Shown here one piece after another: positions 53,432-62,269 of a stretch of 64,000 nucleotides of DNA. How positions within the stretch are numbered: position 1 is the stretch's first letter; each line of letters begins with the position of its first letter. The notes under the pieces are model-generated. The model was not told the origin of the DNA and made no database searches. It saw only the letters and a list, made by a program, of their open reading frames with translations. The stretch lies in the NCBI RefSeq assembly GCF_019443505.1, contig NZ_CP080377.1, forward strand, positions 4,650,001 through 4,714,000, given 5' to 3'. Position numbers and translations under genes: made by a program. This DNA is from Janthinobacterium sp. PAMC25594. GTDB lineage: Bacteria; Pseudomonadota; Gammaproteobacteria; Burkholderiales; Burkholderiaceae_D.

Positions 53432-54151
53432 TCAGGTGAAACTTCCGGCGAACTGATAGCGGTGTCCGGGATGCCACATGGTGGCGATCGAGGCGATCTT
53501 GCCGCCCGAGCGCGTCTGGCGGCGCAGCACCAGGCATGGCTGTTTGGTGTCGATGGCCAGCATTTCGGCGATGTCGCGCGGCGCCGACAGCGCTTCGATG
53601 CTGTAGGTGGCGCCTTGCAGGGGGGCGGCGGCCATCAGGTATTCGTTCGGCGTGATGCTGGAAAAATCCTGCGTCATGTAGTCGGGCGCGCACTCGGGAT
53701 TGACCCAGCGGTCTTCCACCTGGATCGGCACGCCGTTTTCAAAATGCACGATCAGCGAATGAAACAGCGGGTGCTCGGGCGGCAAGCCGAATTGCTTGGC
53801 CAGCAAATCGGAGGCCTTGGTGCGTTCGAGTAATTGCAAGCTGCTGCGGTGGATATGCCCGCGCGCGCGCACTTCATCGGCGATACTCTTGATTTCCAAC
53901 AAGGTCGCCTGGTATTTTTGCTGCGCCACGTAGGTGCCGGAACCCTGGCGCCGCGTCAGTATTTGCTCGCTGGTCAGTTCGCGCACGGCGCGGTTGACCG
54001 TCATGCGCGAGACGCCGAATTGTTTCACCAATGCTTGCTCGGAGGGAATCACGTCGCCTTCCTTCCAGCGTCCTGCGGCGATGCCGGCCAGCAGAAAATC
54101 CTTGATGCGCTGGAAAATGGGCGTATTTTCCTGGGTAGTATGATCGTCCAA
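53432..54151 (-). CDS. hutC: GntR/UTRA regulator, HutC type
   Basis: 239 residues from TTG 54151 (GGAG eight bases upstream); the frame is open to 54217. GntR winged helix: IFQRIKDFLLAGIAAGRWKEG, PSEQALVKQFGVSRMTVNRA, LTRRQGSGTYVA. UTRA ligand domain: HIHRSSLQLLER, HFENGVPIQVEDRWVNPECA, PDYMTQDFSSITPNEYL, the last typical of HutC, the urocanate-responsive repressor of histidine degradation. No hut gene is in the window, so its targets lie elsewhere or just its name-giving role has changed. Confidence 0.75.
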   Translation of the reverse strand: MDDHTTQENTPIFQRIKDFLLAGIAAGRWKEGDVIPSEQALVKQFGVSRMTVNRAVRELTSEQILTRRQGSGTYVAQQKYQATLLEIKSIADEVRARGHIHRSSLQLLERTKASDLLAKQFGLPPEHPLFHSLIVHFENGVPIQVEDRWVNPECAPDYMTQDFSSITPNEYLMAAAPLQGATYSIEALSAPRDIAEMLAIDTKQPCLVLRRQTRSGGKIASIATMWHPGHRYQFAGSFT

Positions 54152-54343
54152 TGCGGTTTCTCCGGGGCGCAGGCAGGGCGCGCCGCCGGCTGGAGGCGCG
54201 ATGGCCGATTTTAGCACCGAGCACGCTGCCTGCCGCCAGCCTTTTTTTTGAATTCAAAAGCAAGCGCCGGAGTGTGGCGCGCGCGGGTGCTGGTTATGCT
54301 GCGGACTTACTATTGCTTACCATTGACCTGCACGGAGTTCGCC

Positions 54344-55395
<1,052 letters not shown>

Positions 55396-55399
<4 letters not shown>

Positions 55400-56085
55400 G
55401 GGCGCTGGACTGGCCGCAGATCGAGGATGCGCTGAATCAATACGGCTGCGCCGTCGTGCCGCGCTTGCTCAATCCTGCGCAGTGCGCCGCGCTGGCGGCG
55501 CAGTATGACGATGCGTCGCGCTTTCGCAGCAAGGTGGTGATGCAGCGCCACGGTTTTGGGCAGGGCGAGTACCAGTACTGGGCGTATCCGCTGCCCGACG
55601 TAGTCGCCGATCTGCGCACGCGCTTGTATTCGCCCCTGGCGGTGATCGCCAACCGCTGGCACGCCAGCATGGGGCTCGATAGCCGCTTCCCATTGGACCA
55701 CGCGGACTTCCTCGCGCGCTGCCATGCGGCCGGGCAGACGCGGCCCACGCCCTTGCTGCTGCGCTACCGCGAAGGCGATTACAACTGCCTGCACCAGAAT
55801 GTATATGGCGAGCACGTGTTTCCGCTGCAAGTGGCCGTGCTGCTGTCGCGCCCGCAAGATGATTTCACGGGCGGCGAGTTCGTGCTGACGGAGCAGCGCC
55901 CGCGCATGCAGTCGCGCGCCGAGGTGGTGCCGCTGGCGCAGGGCGACGCCGTCCTCTTTCCCGTGGCGCAGCGCCCCGTCAACGGCACGCGCGGCAGCTA
56001 CCGCGTCAACATGCGCCATGGCGTGTCGCGCCTGCGCTCGGGCATGCGCCACACCCTGGGCATCATTTTCCATGATGCAAGTTGA
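55396..56085 (+). CDS. 2OG-Fe(II) oxygenase downstream of ada
   Basis: 229 residues, GTG start overlapping the ada stop (GTGA). Family features: a conserved N-terminal YGCAVVPRLLNPAQCAALAA, a core LLLRYREGDYNCLHQNVYGE, HVFPLQVAVLLSRP, a GGEFVLTEQRPR strand, and the C-terminal VNMRHGVSRLRSGMRHTLGI. Coupling to ada suggests an alkylation-repair task similar to AlkB, though it is not the AlkB family. At the iron site, where I expect HxD (HQD), this copy has HQN. Confidence 0.8.
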
Positions 56086-56159
56086 ACGGTAGCTGCGACG
56101 CTTGAGTTTCCGGGATTACATGGCATGATGGCTATTCTTGTCACTCTTTCATTTCTGCC

Positions 56160-57839
56160 ATGTCCGCGTTGCTCCGCCTGTTGTGCCTGTTGATCATTTT
56201 CCTGTTGCCCGCAGCCCATGCGGACGATGGCGCATCCTCGCTCGTTGCGGAAGCCGCGACCGCCATCGCGCCGTCGCAGGCCGCCGCCGTCAAGACGGCG
56301 CCGCTGATGTTCGCCAACCGCAAGGTATTCGTCTTCCGCGCCGCGCTGGCCGGCTATCCGCCCGATGAACGGGCCATCGGCGCGCAGCGTCGCCTGGAAA
56401 GCGTGCTGGCGAAAAACGGTCCCTTGCAGGCGAGCACGCGCATGATTCCCGAAGGCACGCAAGTGCTGCTCGATGGCGTGCAACTGTTCGTCGTCGTGCC
56501 CGGCGACGTCAACTTGCTGGCCGGCGACACGACGGAAAGCGTGGCGAAAACGGCCGCCGAGGAATTGCGCAAGGCCGTGTTTGACTATCGTGAACAGAGC
56601 AGCTGGCGTTATCTGGCGATCGCCGCCGCCGTGTGCGCGGTCGCCACGCTCGTGTTCTGGCTGGTGTGGATGGGCTTGACGCGTTTGTACCGCTGGGCCA
56701 AGCGCCGCAGCGGCATCCTGCTCGCTTCTCGCCTGCGCGACGTGCGCCTGAAAAACGTGCGCGTGCTCGACGCCGAGCACTACATCGCCTTCGCGTATCA
56801 ACTGCTGAGCGCCGTGCTGTGGGGCTTGCGCCTGATGGCCACCTATCTGTGGGCCGCCTTCGTGCTGGGCCGGCTGCCCTACACGCGCTCCTGGGGCGAA
56901 AGCCTGAGCGGCTATTTGTTCGACGTGGCGGCCGACGTCTTCCACGCCATCATCGGCGCCTTGCCGGGGCTGGTGCTGGTGTGCGTGATCTTCGCCATCG
57001 CGCGCCTGATCGCCGCCACGGCCGCCTCGCTGTTCAAGCGCGTGGAAAGCGGCGAATTGCAGATCGGCTGGCTCGACAAGGACACGGCCCTGCCCACGCG
57101 CCGCATCGCCAGCGTGGTGATCTGGCTGTTCGCACTGGCCATGGCGTATCCGTATCTGCCCGGCTCGCACACGGCCGCCTTCCAGGGCCTGTCCGTGCTG
57201 GTCGGTTTGATGGTGTCGATCGGCGCGTCGAGCATCGTGGGCCAGGGCGCCAGCGGCCTGATCCTCATGTACACGCGCGCCCTGCGCAAAGGAGAATATG
57301 TGCGCGTGGGCGACAGCGAAGGCACGGTGGTCGATGTGGGCATGTTCGAGACGCGCCTGCGCACGGGCCTGGGCGAGGAAGTTGCCTTGCCGAACGCGTG
57401 GGTCATGTCGCAAACGACGAAAAACTATTCACGCGCCCAGCCCGGCGGCGGCTTCGTGCTCGACTCCACCGTCACCATCGGCTACGCCACGCCTTGGCGG
57501 CAAGTGCACGCCATGCTGGAACTGGCCGCATCGCGCACGACGGAACTGTCGACCACGCCAAAACCGTACGTGATGCAGCTGGCGCTGCAGGATTACTACG
57601 TGCAATACCGCCTCGTCGCCTACGCCAGCGCCGAAGTCCCCCGCCAGCGCGCCGAAGTGCTGAACCGCTTGCACCAGAACATCATCGACGTCTTCAACGA
57701 ATTCGACGTGCAGATCACTTCGCCGCACTACATCGATGACCCGAAAGAGTCGCACGTGGTGCCGCCCGGTGAATGGTTCAGGGCGCCGGCGAAGCGGGGG
57801 GAGGAAGAGACGAGTCAAGTGGTGCCTCCGAAGCCTTGA
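56160..57839 (+). CDS. MscS-family mechanosensitive channel
   Basis: 559 residues. Signal peptide (1-22), a periplasmic domain of about 110 residues, then five membrane helices from about 140. The pore helix and upper beta domain are clear: VGLMVSIGASSIVGQGASGL, ILMYTRALRKGEYVRVGDSE, TVVDVGMFETRLRTGLGEEV and LPNAWVMS. A C-terminal cytoplasmic cage ends in a charged tail. It protects against osmotic downshock; the large extra N-terminus marks it as an extended MscS subfamily. Confidence 0.9.
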   Translation: MSALLRLLCLLIIFLLPAAHADDGASSLVAEAATAIAPSQAAAVKTAPLMFANRKVFVFRAALAGYPPDERAIGAQRRLESVLAKNGPLQASTRMIPEGTQVLLDGVQLFVVVPGDVNLLAGDTTESVAKTAAEELRKAVFDYREQSSWRYLAIAAAVCAVATLVFWLVWMGLTRLYRWAKRRSGILLASRLRDVRLKNVRVLDAEHYIAFAYQLLSAVLWGLRLMATYLWAAFVLGRLPYTRSWGESLSGYLFDVAADVFHAIIGALPGLVLVCVIFAIARLIAATAASLFKRVESGELQIGWLDKDTALPTRRIASVVIWLFALAMAYPYLPGSHTAAFQGLSVLVGLMVSIGASSIVGQGASGLILMYTRALRKGEYVRVGDSEGTVVDVGMFETRLRTGLGEEVALPNAWVMSQTTKNYSRAQPGGGFVLDSTVTIGYATPWRQVHAMLELAASRTTELSTTPKPYVMQLALQDYYVQYRLVAYASAEVPRQRAEVLNRLHQNIIDVFNEFDVQITSPHYIDDPKESHVVPPGEWFRAPAKRGEEETSQVVPPKP

Positions 57840-57881
57840 ATGCCCGGAGCGGTTGGTGCGTGATGGAGGCAATGACACGCG

Positions 57882-58385
57882 CTATCTTGGTTTTTCCTCT
57901 GGAGCGCAGGTATTCTTGCCATTTGTCAGCTGAATCACCTGGAATCCCCCGGCGGGTGCCGTGAGCAGGCAGAAGTCTGCCGAGTAGCGCGAAGTGGGAT
58001 CGGACGCGGAGGGCGGCCTTCCCAGGAAGGATACGCCATACACTTTTCCCGTAACCAGCGGTGCGGCATCGCTGCTCTCGGCCCCCTCGGGAGCCTTGCC
58101 GTAGCGCACGCATCCCTTGTTTGGCAGACGATAGCTAGGGTCGCCAAATGAGGCATTGGGAAACATGACCGTCCATACATTGTTCCAGCCATTCGGCCCA
58201 GGTGTGCTGATCGTCAGCATCTTCAGGCTGACTGGCCCCCTTGAGCGTTCCTCTTCGCTGGCAATCTTGAAGCAAGGAAGGCCAGCCTCAGTCATGACGG
58301 CGGCTGTGCCCATGCGCGACCATGCAGAGGCATTGACGTTCGTCAAGGCGGCAAGCAGGAATAACAGTGTGTGACGATATGGCAT
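57882..58385 (-). CDS. Exported four-Cys protein P5 (putative immunity protein, most diverged copy)
   Basis: 167 residues from ATG 58385 (AAGGA upstream). Signal peptide MPYRHTLLFLLAALTNVNAS. The mature part keeps the array's framework: GLPCFKIASEEE, then NKGCVRYG, GKVYGVSFLGRPPSASDPTS, ADFCLLTAP and a final Cys (KNTC), i.e. four Cys in the same order as the other copies. Outside these it is strongly diverged, while its signal peptide is nearly the same as in P2. Last gene of the six-gene minus-strand operon. Confidence 0.7.
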   Translation of the reverse strand: MPYRHTLLFLLAALTNVNASAWSRMGTAAVMTEAGLPCFKIASEEERSRGPVSLKMLTISTPGPNGWNNVWTVMFPNASFGDPSYRLPNKGCVRYGKAPEGAESSDAAPLVTGKVYGVSFLGRPPSASDPTSRYSADFCLLTAPAGGFQVIQLTNGKNTCAPEEKPR

Positions 58386-58398
58386 GGCGATCCTTGCA

Positions 58399-58908
58399 CT
58401 ATCTGATGAGCGAATGCTCCGGGCAACTATCCTGTTTCCACGCTGGCGTGTCGCTGCCAATGGCGATGATATTTCGTTCACCAGTGGCCGTGGCAACTAT
58501 GCAAAATTTCCCCATGTAGCCATAGGTGGGGTCGGAAGGATCATTTGGTCTTCCATTGAGGAAAATGCTGTAGACCCGTCCTGTTTGCAGTTCAGGGGCG
58601 GGCATGCCGTTCGCTCCCTGAGGAAGATCACCATACCGAAGGCAGCTTTTTGACGAGAGCGGTACTTTTTTTCCACCAGTCATATAAAAATTCCACACAC
58701 CAACGGCGGGCTTTTCTGACAGGTCTGAAATGCTGAGTGCTCCCAGGAGTGGCTGGCCGTTACGTTTTTCTTCCTTCTGCGAGATGGTGAAGCAGGGTGT
58801 GCCATTCACTGAACTGATGTCAGCATCGGCGATGCGTGATGTTGCACAGGCATGCAGGCCGAGGAACATGAGCAGTATGAACAGGGCATTCTGCTGCAAG
58901 GAGATCAT
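58399..58908 (-). CDS. Exported four-Cys protein P4 (putative immunity protein)
   Basis: 169 residues from ATG 58908 (GGAAAAAC upstream). Signal sequence with FILLMFLGLHACATS; the LHAC could be a weak lipobox. Mature motifs: NGTPCFTISQKEEKRNGQPL, LSISDLSEKPAVGVWNF, KSCLRYGDLPQGANG, GRVYSIFLNGRPNDPSDPTY, GKFCIVATA and the C-terminal CPEHSLIR. It is nearly identical to P1 over the mature part, pointing to a recent duplication. Confidence 0.7.
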   Translation of the reverse strand: MISLQQNALFILLMFLGLHACATSRIADADISSVNGTPCFTISQKEEKRNGQPLLGALSISDLSEKPAVGVWNFYMTGGKKVPLSSKSCLRYGDLPQGANGMPAPELQTGRVYSIFLNGRPNDPSDPTYGYMGKFCIVATATGERNIIAIGSDTPAWKQDSCPEHSLIR

Positions 58909-58915
58909 GTTTTTC

Positions 58916-59419
58916 CTATTTCTGAACGGGACAGATTTCATCTATCCAGGCTTGGCTATCGCTGTCGATACGAAGAATCTTGCGCTCCCCGGAGATGCCT
59001 GTCATTAAGCAAAACTTGCCTACGTAACCGCGAGTAGGATCTGAAGGATCGGCTGGTCTACCGTTCAGGAAGACGTCATACATGCGCCCCGTTTTCAGCG
59101 GCGGCGCTTTGGGCGGCTTGACCTCTGCCGTTGCTGGAGCAAGCCCATACAAAAGGCAGGACTTGGCATGCACAGGGATAGTTGCTGTGCCCGGTAAAAG
59201 AAAAGACCATACTTTGACTGCAGGCTTGACGGATACATCTGTCAGTACGATCGCACTAATCCGAGGAAGCCCGTTGCGTGCTTCTTCTTTTTGCGAAATG
59301 GTGAAACAGGGAGTGCCATTTTTTAGCCGTACTTCCGCGTATGCCATGCGGGAGGTGGCCGAGGCACTCATGCTGGTCAGAAAGATAAGCATCAATTGGG
59401 TCTTGTGGCAGATGGGCAT
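58916..59419 (-). CDS. Exported four-Cys protein P3 (putative immunity protein)
   Basis: 167 residues from ATG 59419, overlapping the P2 stop by one base (TAATG) with AAGGG upstream inside P2. Signal peptide ending near SASATS. Same framework: NGTPCFTISQKEEARNGLPR, KSCLLYG, GRMYDVFLNGRPADPSDPTR, GKFCLMTG, DEICPVQ. Intermediate in similarity between the P1/P4 and P2 copies. Confidence 0.7.
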   Translation of the reverse strand: MPICHKTQLMLIFLTSMSASATSRMAYAEVRLKNGTPCFTISQKEEARNGLPRISAIVLTDVSVKPAVKVWSFLLPGTATIPVHAKSCLLYGLAPATAEVKPPKAPPLKTGRMYDVFLNGRPADPSDPTRGYVGKFCLMTGISGERKILRIDSDSQAWIDEICPVQK

Positions 59420-59934
59420 TATTGGCCCTTTTGTGCTTGGATGTTTGCTGGACAAACTTTATCGATCCAGGCCTGCATGTCGCTGTTGATGGGGATGACT
59501 TGCTGGCCGCCATCCGCCGTAGCTCTCACGCAGAATTTTCCTTGGTAACCATAGGTTGGATCGGACGGATCTTTAGGGCGGCCATTCAGAAATACGCTAT
59601 AGAAATGTCCTGGAACAAGACTTTTTGGTTTGATTCCTGTAGCAGTAGGGGGTAAATCTCCATAACGAATGCACGAATCTGCATGGATTGGAATAGGCCA
59701 ATCTGGAGGTGTAGAGAAAGACCATACCTTCTTGACGGGTTGAACGGATAGATCGGAAACGATCAATGCCCCGAGCATTGGTGTGCCATTGCGTGCCTCT
59801 TCTTTTTTTGTAATGGAAAAGCACGGCATGCCTTTGACAGAGTGAATGAAGGCATCAGCGATGCGTGACCACGCCGAGACATTGATAGTCGTCAGCGTGG
59901 CAAGCAGGAATAGCAGTGTGTGACGATATGGCAT
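59419..59934 (-). CDS. Exported four-Cys protein P2 (putative immunity protein)
   Basis: 171 residues from ATG 59934. Signal peptide MPYRHTLLFLLATLTTINVS, nearly the same as that of P5. Mature motifs: GMPCFSITKKEEARNGTPML, DSCIRYGDLPP, GHFYSVFLNGRPKDPSDPTY, GKFCVRATADGG, DKVCPAN. Sits 13 bases after P1. Confidence 0.7.
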   Translation of the reverse strand: MPYRHTLLFLLATLTTINVSAWSRIADAFIHSVKGMPCFSITKKEEARNGTPMLGALIVSDLSVQPVKKVWSFSTPPDWPIPIHADSCIRYGDLPPTATGIKPKSLVPGHFYSVFLNGRPKDPSDPTYGYQGKFCVRATADGGQQVIPINSDMQAWIDKVCPANIQAQKGQ

Positions 59935-59947
59935 GGCGATCCCCGCA

Positions 59948-60520
59948 CTATCTGATGAGCGAATGCTCCGGGCAATTATCCTGTTTCCATGCTGGCGTGT
60001 CGCTGCCAATGGCGATGATTTTTCGTTCACCAGTGGACGTGGCAACGATACAGAATTTCCCTCTATAGCCATAAGTCGGGTCGGAAGGATCATCTGGACG
60101 CCCATTCAAGAAGATGCTGTAAACCCGTCCTGTTTGCAGTTCAGGGGCTGGCATACCATTTGCGCCCTGTGGAATGTCGCCATAGAGAAGACAGATTTTT
60201 GATGAAAGTGGAACTTTTCTTCCTCCGCTCATCACAAAGCTCCACACTTTTGTAGCGGGTTTTACTGACAGGTCTGAAATACTGAGTGCTCCCAGAAGTG
60301 GCTGACCGTTACGCTGCTCTTCCGTCTGCGAGATTGTGAAGCAGGGGGTGCCATTCACTGAACTGATTTCAGCATCGGCGATGCGTGATGTTGCACCCGC
60401 ATCAAGGTATATCGACGAGAGGAGTGCGCTCGATGTTGCCGCCAGGTAAATTCTTTTCACTTTTTCTGTCGGTGAAAAAATCAATGAGTACCTGTTCATA
60501 AAGTGCTTGGTCATTGGCAT
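59948..60520 (-). CDS. Exported four-Cys protein P1 (putative immunity protein)
   Basis: Up to 190 residues. ATG 60520 has AGGAAAAAT directly upstream but lies 119 bases inside the peptidase gene and adds 20 residues ahead of the signal peptide; a GTG at 60460 would give a signal of the same length as in the sister proteins. Mature motifs: NGTPCFTISQTEEQRNGQPL, KICLLYGDIPQGANG, GRVYSIFLNGRPDDPSDPTY, GKFCIVATS, CPEHSLIR. Overlap with the peptidase gene implies coupled translation, as expected for a toxin and its first immunity gene. Confidence 0.7.
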   Translation of the reverse strand: MPMTKHFMNRYSLIFSPTEKVKRIYLAATSSALLSSIYLDAGATSRIADAEISSVNGTPCFTISQTEEQRNGQPLLGALSISDLSVKPATKVWSFVMSGGRKVPLSSKICLLYGDIPQGANGMPAPELQTGRVYSIFLNGRPDDPSDPTYGYRGKFCIVATSTGERKIIAIGSDTPAWKQDNCPEHSLIR

Positions 60521-61469
60521 ATTTTTCCTGGCGCATTGCGGAGGAATCCTTTAAGTATTTCAACGCGTAGTAGTCGGCTACCAAGTCTCCTTGTGCCTCC
60601 ATGTTGTAGTCGGCCAACTTTCTTTTGGATGACAATACGTACTTGTAGTCCAGTCCTATTCTGAATGCTCCACGCATTGCGACCGGATATTTGAGTTGAT
60701 ATTGCCAAACATGGACCATTTCATGAATGAACCAATGACGCTCGGTGTTATCTGCACTGGAAAAATCGTCCAGAAATCTCGACTCATGAAAATACATTTC
60801 CCCATTGGGCGTCATGGCAGTGTTTTTTGGTTGGAACAGCCACAGATAAGGCTTCTTGTGAATTTTGACTTTACTATAGTCGATGGCATCTTCAAAGATC
60901 ATCCATGCCATGTCTATTTCACCCTGGGTAAGCGGGCGAGCCATGCTATCGATTTTTACCTGTTTTACTGATGTATCGATATCCTTGTCGGTTGTTTTTA
61001 CGTCTTGTAGCTCCACTATGATCGCCGTTGGCGCCACAGGGGCAGGTGCAGCGGAGCAGCAGGGAAGGCTGTCTTCTTGTGGGAAAAACTCCACCATCGT
61101 TATTTGTTCTTCCCGCTTGCTGGTGACGCGCCCCGTGCGCCCCCTGGCATCCGTCGTCCCTGTCCACGTTTCGCCATTGCTCAAGGTGAGCCGGTAGTCG
61201 GCGTGCGCCAGCGGCACGCTGGTTGGCGAGACGAATTCCAGCTGCTCGTCGTAGCCGCAGCACCAGCATTCGTCGGGCTGGCCGGCCAGGCGGTGCAGTT
61301 CGCAGCCGCTTGTCGCGTTGCGCAGGGTGGCGCCCAGCACGGGCCGACCGTCGGCGCTGAAGGTGACGATCATGCTGTCGAAGTGCGCACCCAGGCTGCT
61401 CTTTTGGTGGGCCACGAGCTTGAAGAACACGTCGCAAGCGGTGGTGCTGATGACATGGTGCCTGGCCAT
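60402..61469 (-). CDS. Putative secreted metallopeptidase toxin (HEMVH), vgr-related type
   Basis: 355 residues from ATG 61469 (GGAG five bases upstream). The N-terminal half (about 1-135) is a delivery-type region with no match I can name: it starts RHHVISTTACDVFFKLVAHQ and includes CWCCGYDEQLEFVSPTS. After a linker comes a zinc peptidase domain: PLTQGEIDMAWMIFEDAIDY (conserved in vgr-related peptidase proteins), MTPNGEMYFHESRF, and the active site WFIHEMVHVWQYQLKYP at about 255. No N-terminal signal peptide, so export would use a dedicated system, most plausibly type VI secretion. GC falls sharply in the peptidase half. Five exported paralogues follow on the same strand. Confidence 0.7.
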   Translation of the reverse strand: MARHHVISTTACDVFFKLVAHQKSSLGAHFDSMIVTFSADGRPVLGATLRNATSGCELHRLAGQPDECWCCGYDEQLEFVSPTSVPLAHADYRLTLSNGETWTGTTDARGRTGRVTSKREEQITMVEFFPQEDSLPCCSAAPAPVAPTAIIVELQDVKTTDKDIDTSVKQVKIDSMARPLTQGEIDMAWMIFEDAIDYSKVKIHKKPYLWLFQPKNTAMTPNGEMYFHESRFLDDFSSADNTERHWFIHEMVHVWQYQLKYPVAMRGAFRIGLDYKYVLSSKRKLADYNMEAQGDLVADYYALKYLKDSSAMRQEKYANDQALYEQVLIDFFTDRKSEKNLPGGNIERTPLVDIP

Positions 61470-61588
61470 GGAAACTCCGCGATAAAACGCCAGCGTAGGC
61501 CAGCGGCGGCGGGGAAGTATTGACCAGGCGCAAGGCTTGGGCGCTTGCGTTAAGATGCCGGGCGTTTTCATGAAAAGAAAGAGATCCC

Positions 61589-62203
61589 ATGTCCAGCCCA
61601 TCTCACACCGAAGCCTCCCGCACCGCCCGCAGCCTGGCCGCCGCCCTGATCGGCGACCCGTTTTACCGCGCCGTCACAGTGGCATGCGGCGAGGACGAAG
61701 CGGCGCGGCTGGCCATGCTGGAAGCGTACTTCGCGCTGGCGCTGGACGAGGGCGAGCAGGCGGGCCGCGTCGACCTGGCTGATGACGGGGGTAATGGCGC
61801 CGCGATCTGGACGACGGATACGCCGGCGGCCCGGCGCCAGGCCGCGTATGCGCAGCGCGAAGCCGCCTTGCGCAACTTGCTGGGGGAGCGCGGCTTCGCG
61901 CATTTCACGGCCATCGTCGCGAACATGGAGCACGCGCTGGCGCCACATGGTCTGCAGGATGCGTGGTACCTGTCGATCGCCGGCATCTACCCGGACGCGC
62001 AGGGCCGGGGATTGGGCGCATCCGTGCTGGCGCCTGGCCTGGCGGCCGTCGATGCGGCGGGCACCGCCTGCTTCCTGGAGACCTACAATGAGCGCAGCCT
62101 GCCGTTCTATGCCCGGATGGGCTTCGCGGTGGCGGGGCGTTACGCGGAAGCCGTCACGGGCTGCGATTACTGGCTGATGGTAAGGCAGCCGCACGCTGCC
62201 TGA
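61589..62203 (+). CDS. GNAT-family N-acetyltransferase
   Basis: 204 residues. Acetyl-CoA-binding motif YLSIAGIYPDAQGRGLGASV (P-x-x-QGRGLG) and C-terminal LETYNERSLPFYARMGFAVAG are clear. It belongs to the puromycin-acetyltransferase-like group with a helical N-terminal half; the substrate is unknown. Divergent from the peptidase toxin gene, with 119 bases between starts, and with the high GC of the resident chromosome. Confidence 0.8.
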   Translation: MSSPSHTEASRTARSLAAALIGDPFYRAVTVACGEDEAARLAMLEAYFALALDEGEQAGRVDLADDGGNGAAIWTTDTPAARRQAAYAQREAALRNLLGERGFAHFTAIVANMEHALAPHGLQDAWYLSIAGIYPDAQGRGLGASVLAPGLAAVDAAGTACFLETYNERSLPFYARMGFAVAGRYAEAVTGCDYWLMVRQPHAA

Positions 62204-62269
62204 TTGACCATTTTGCCAATTTCTATACACTCGTCTTTTCGTTCATTGACTTAAGACCTGGAGATGGAA

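Noticed and set aside
60402..61469. PAAR-domain start of the peptidase toxin
   Set aside because: The N-terminus lacks the PAAR glycine/proline pattern, so I left it as an unidentified delivery region.
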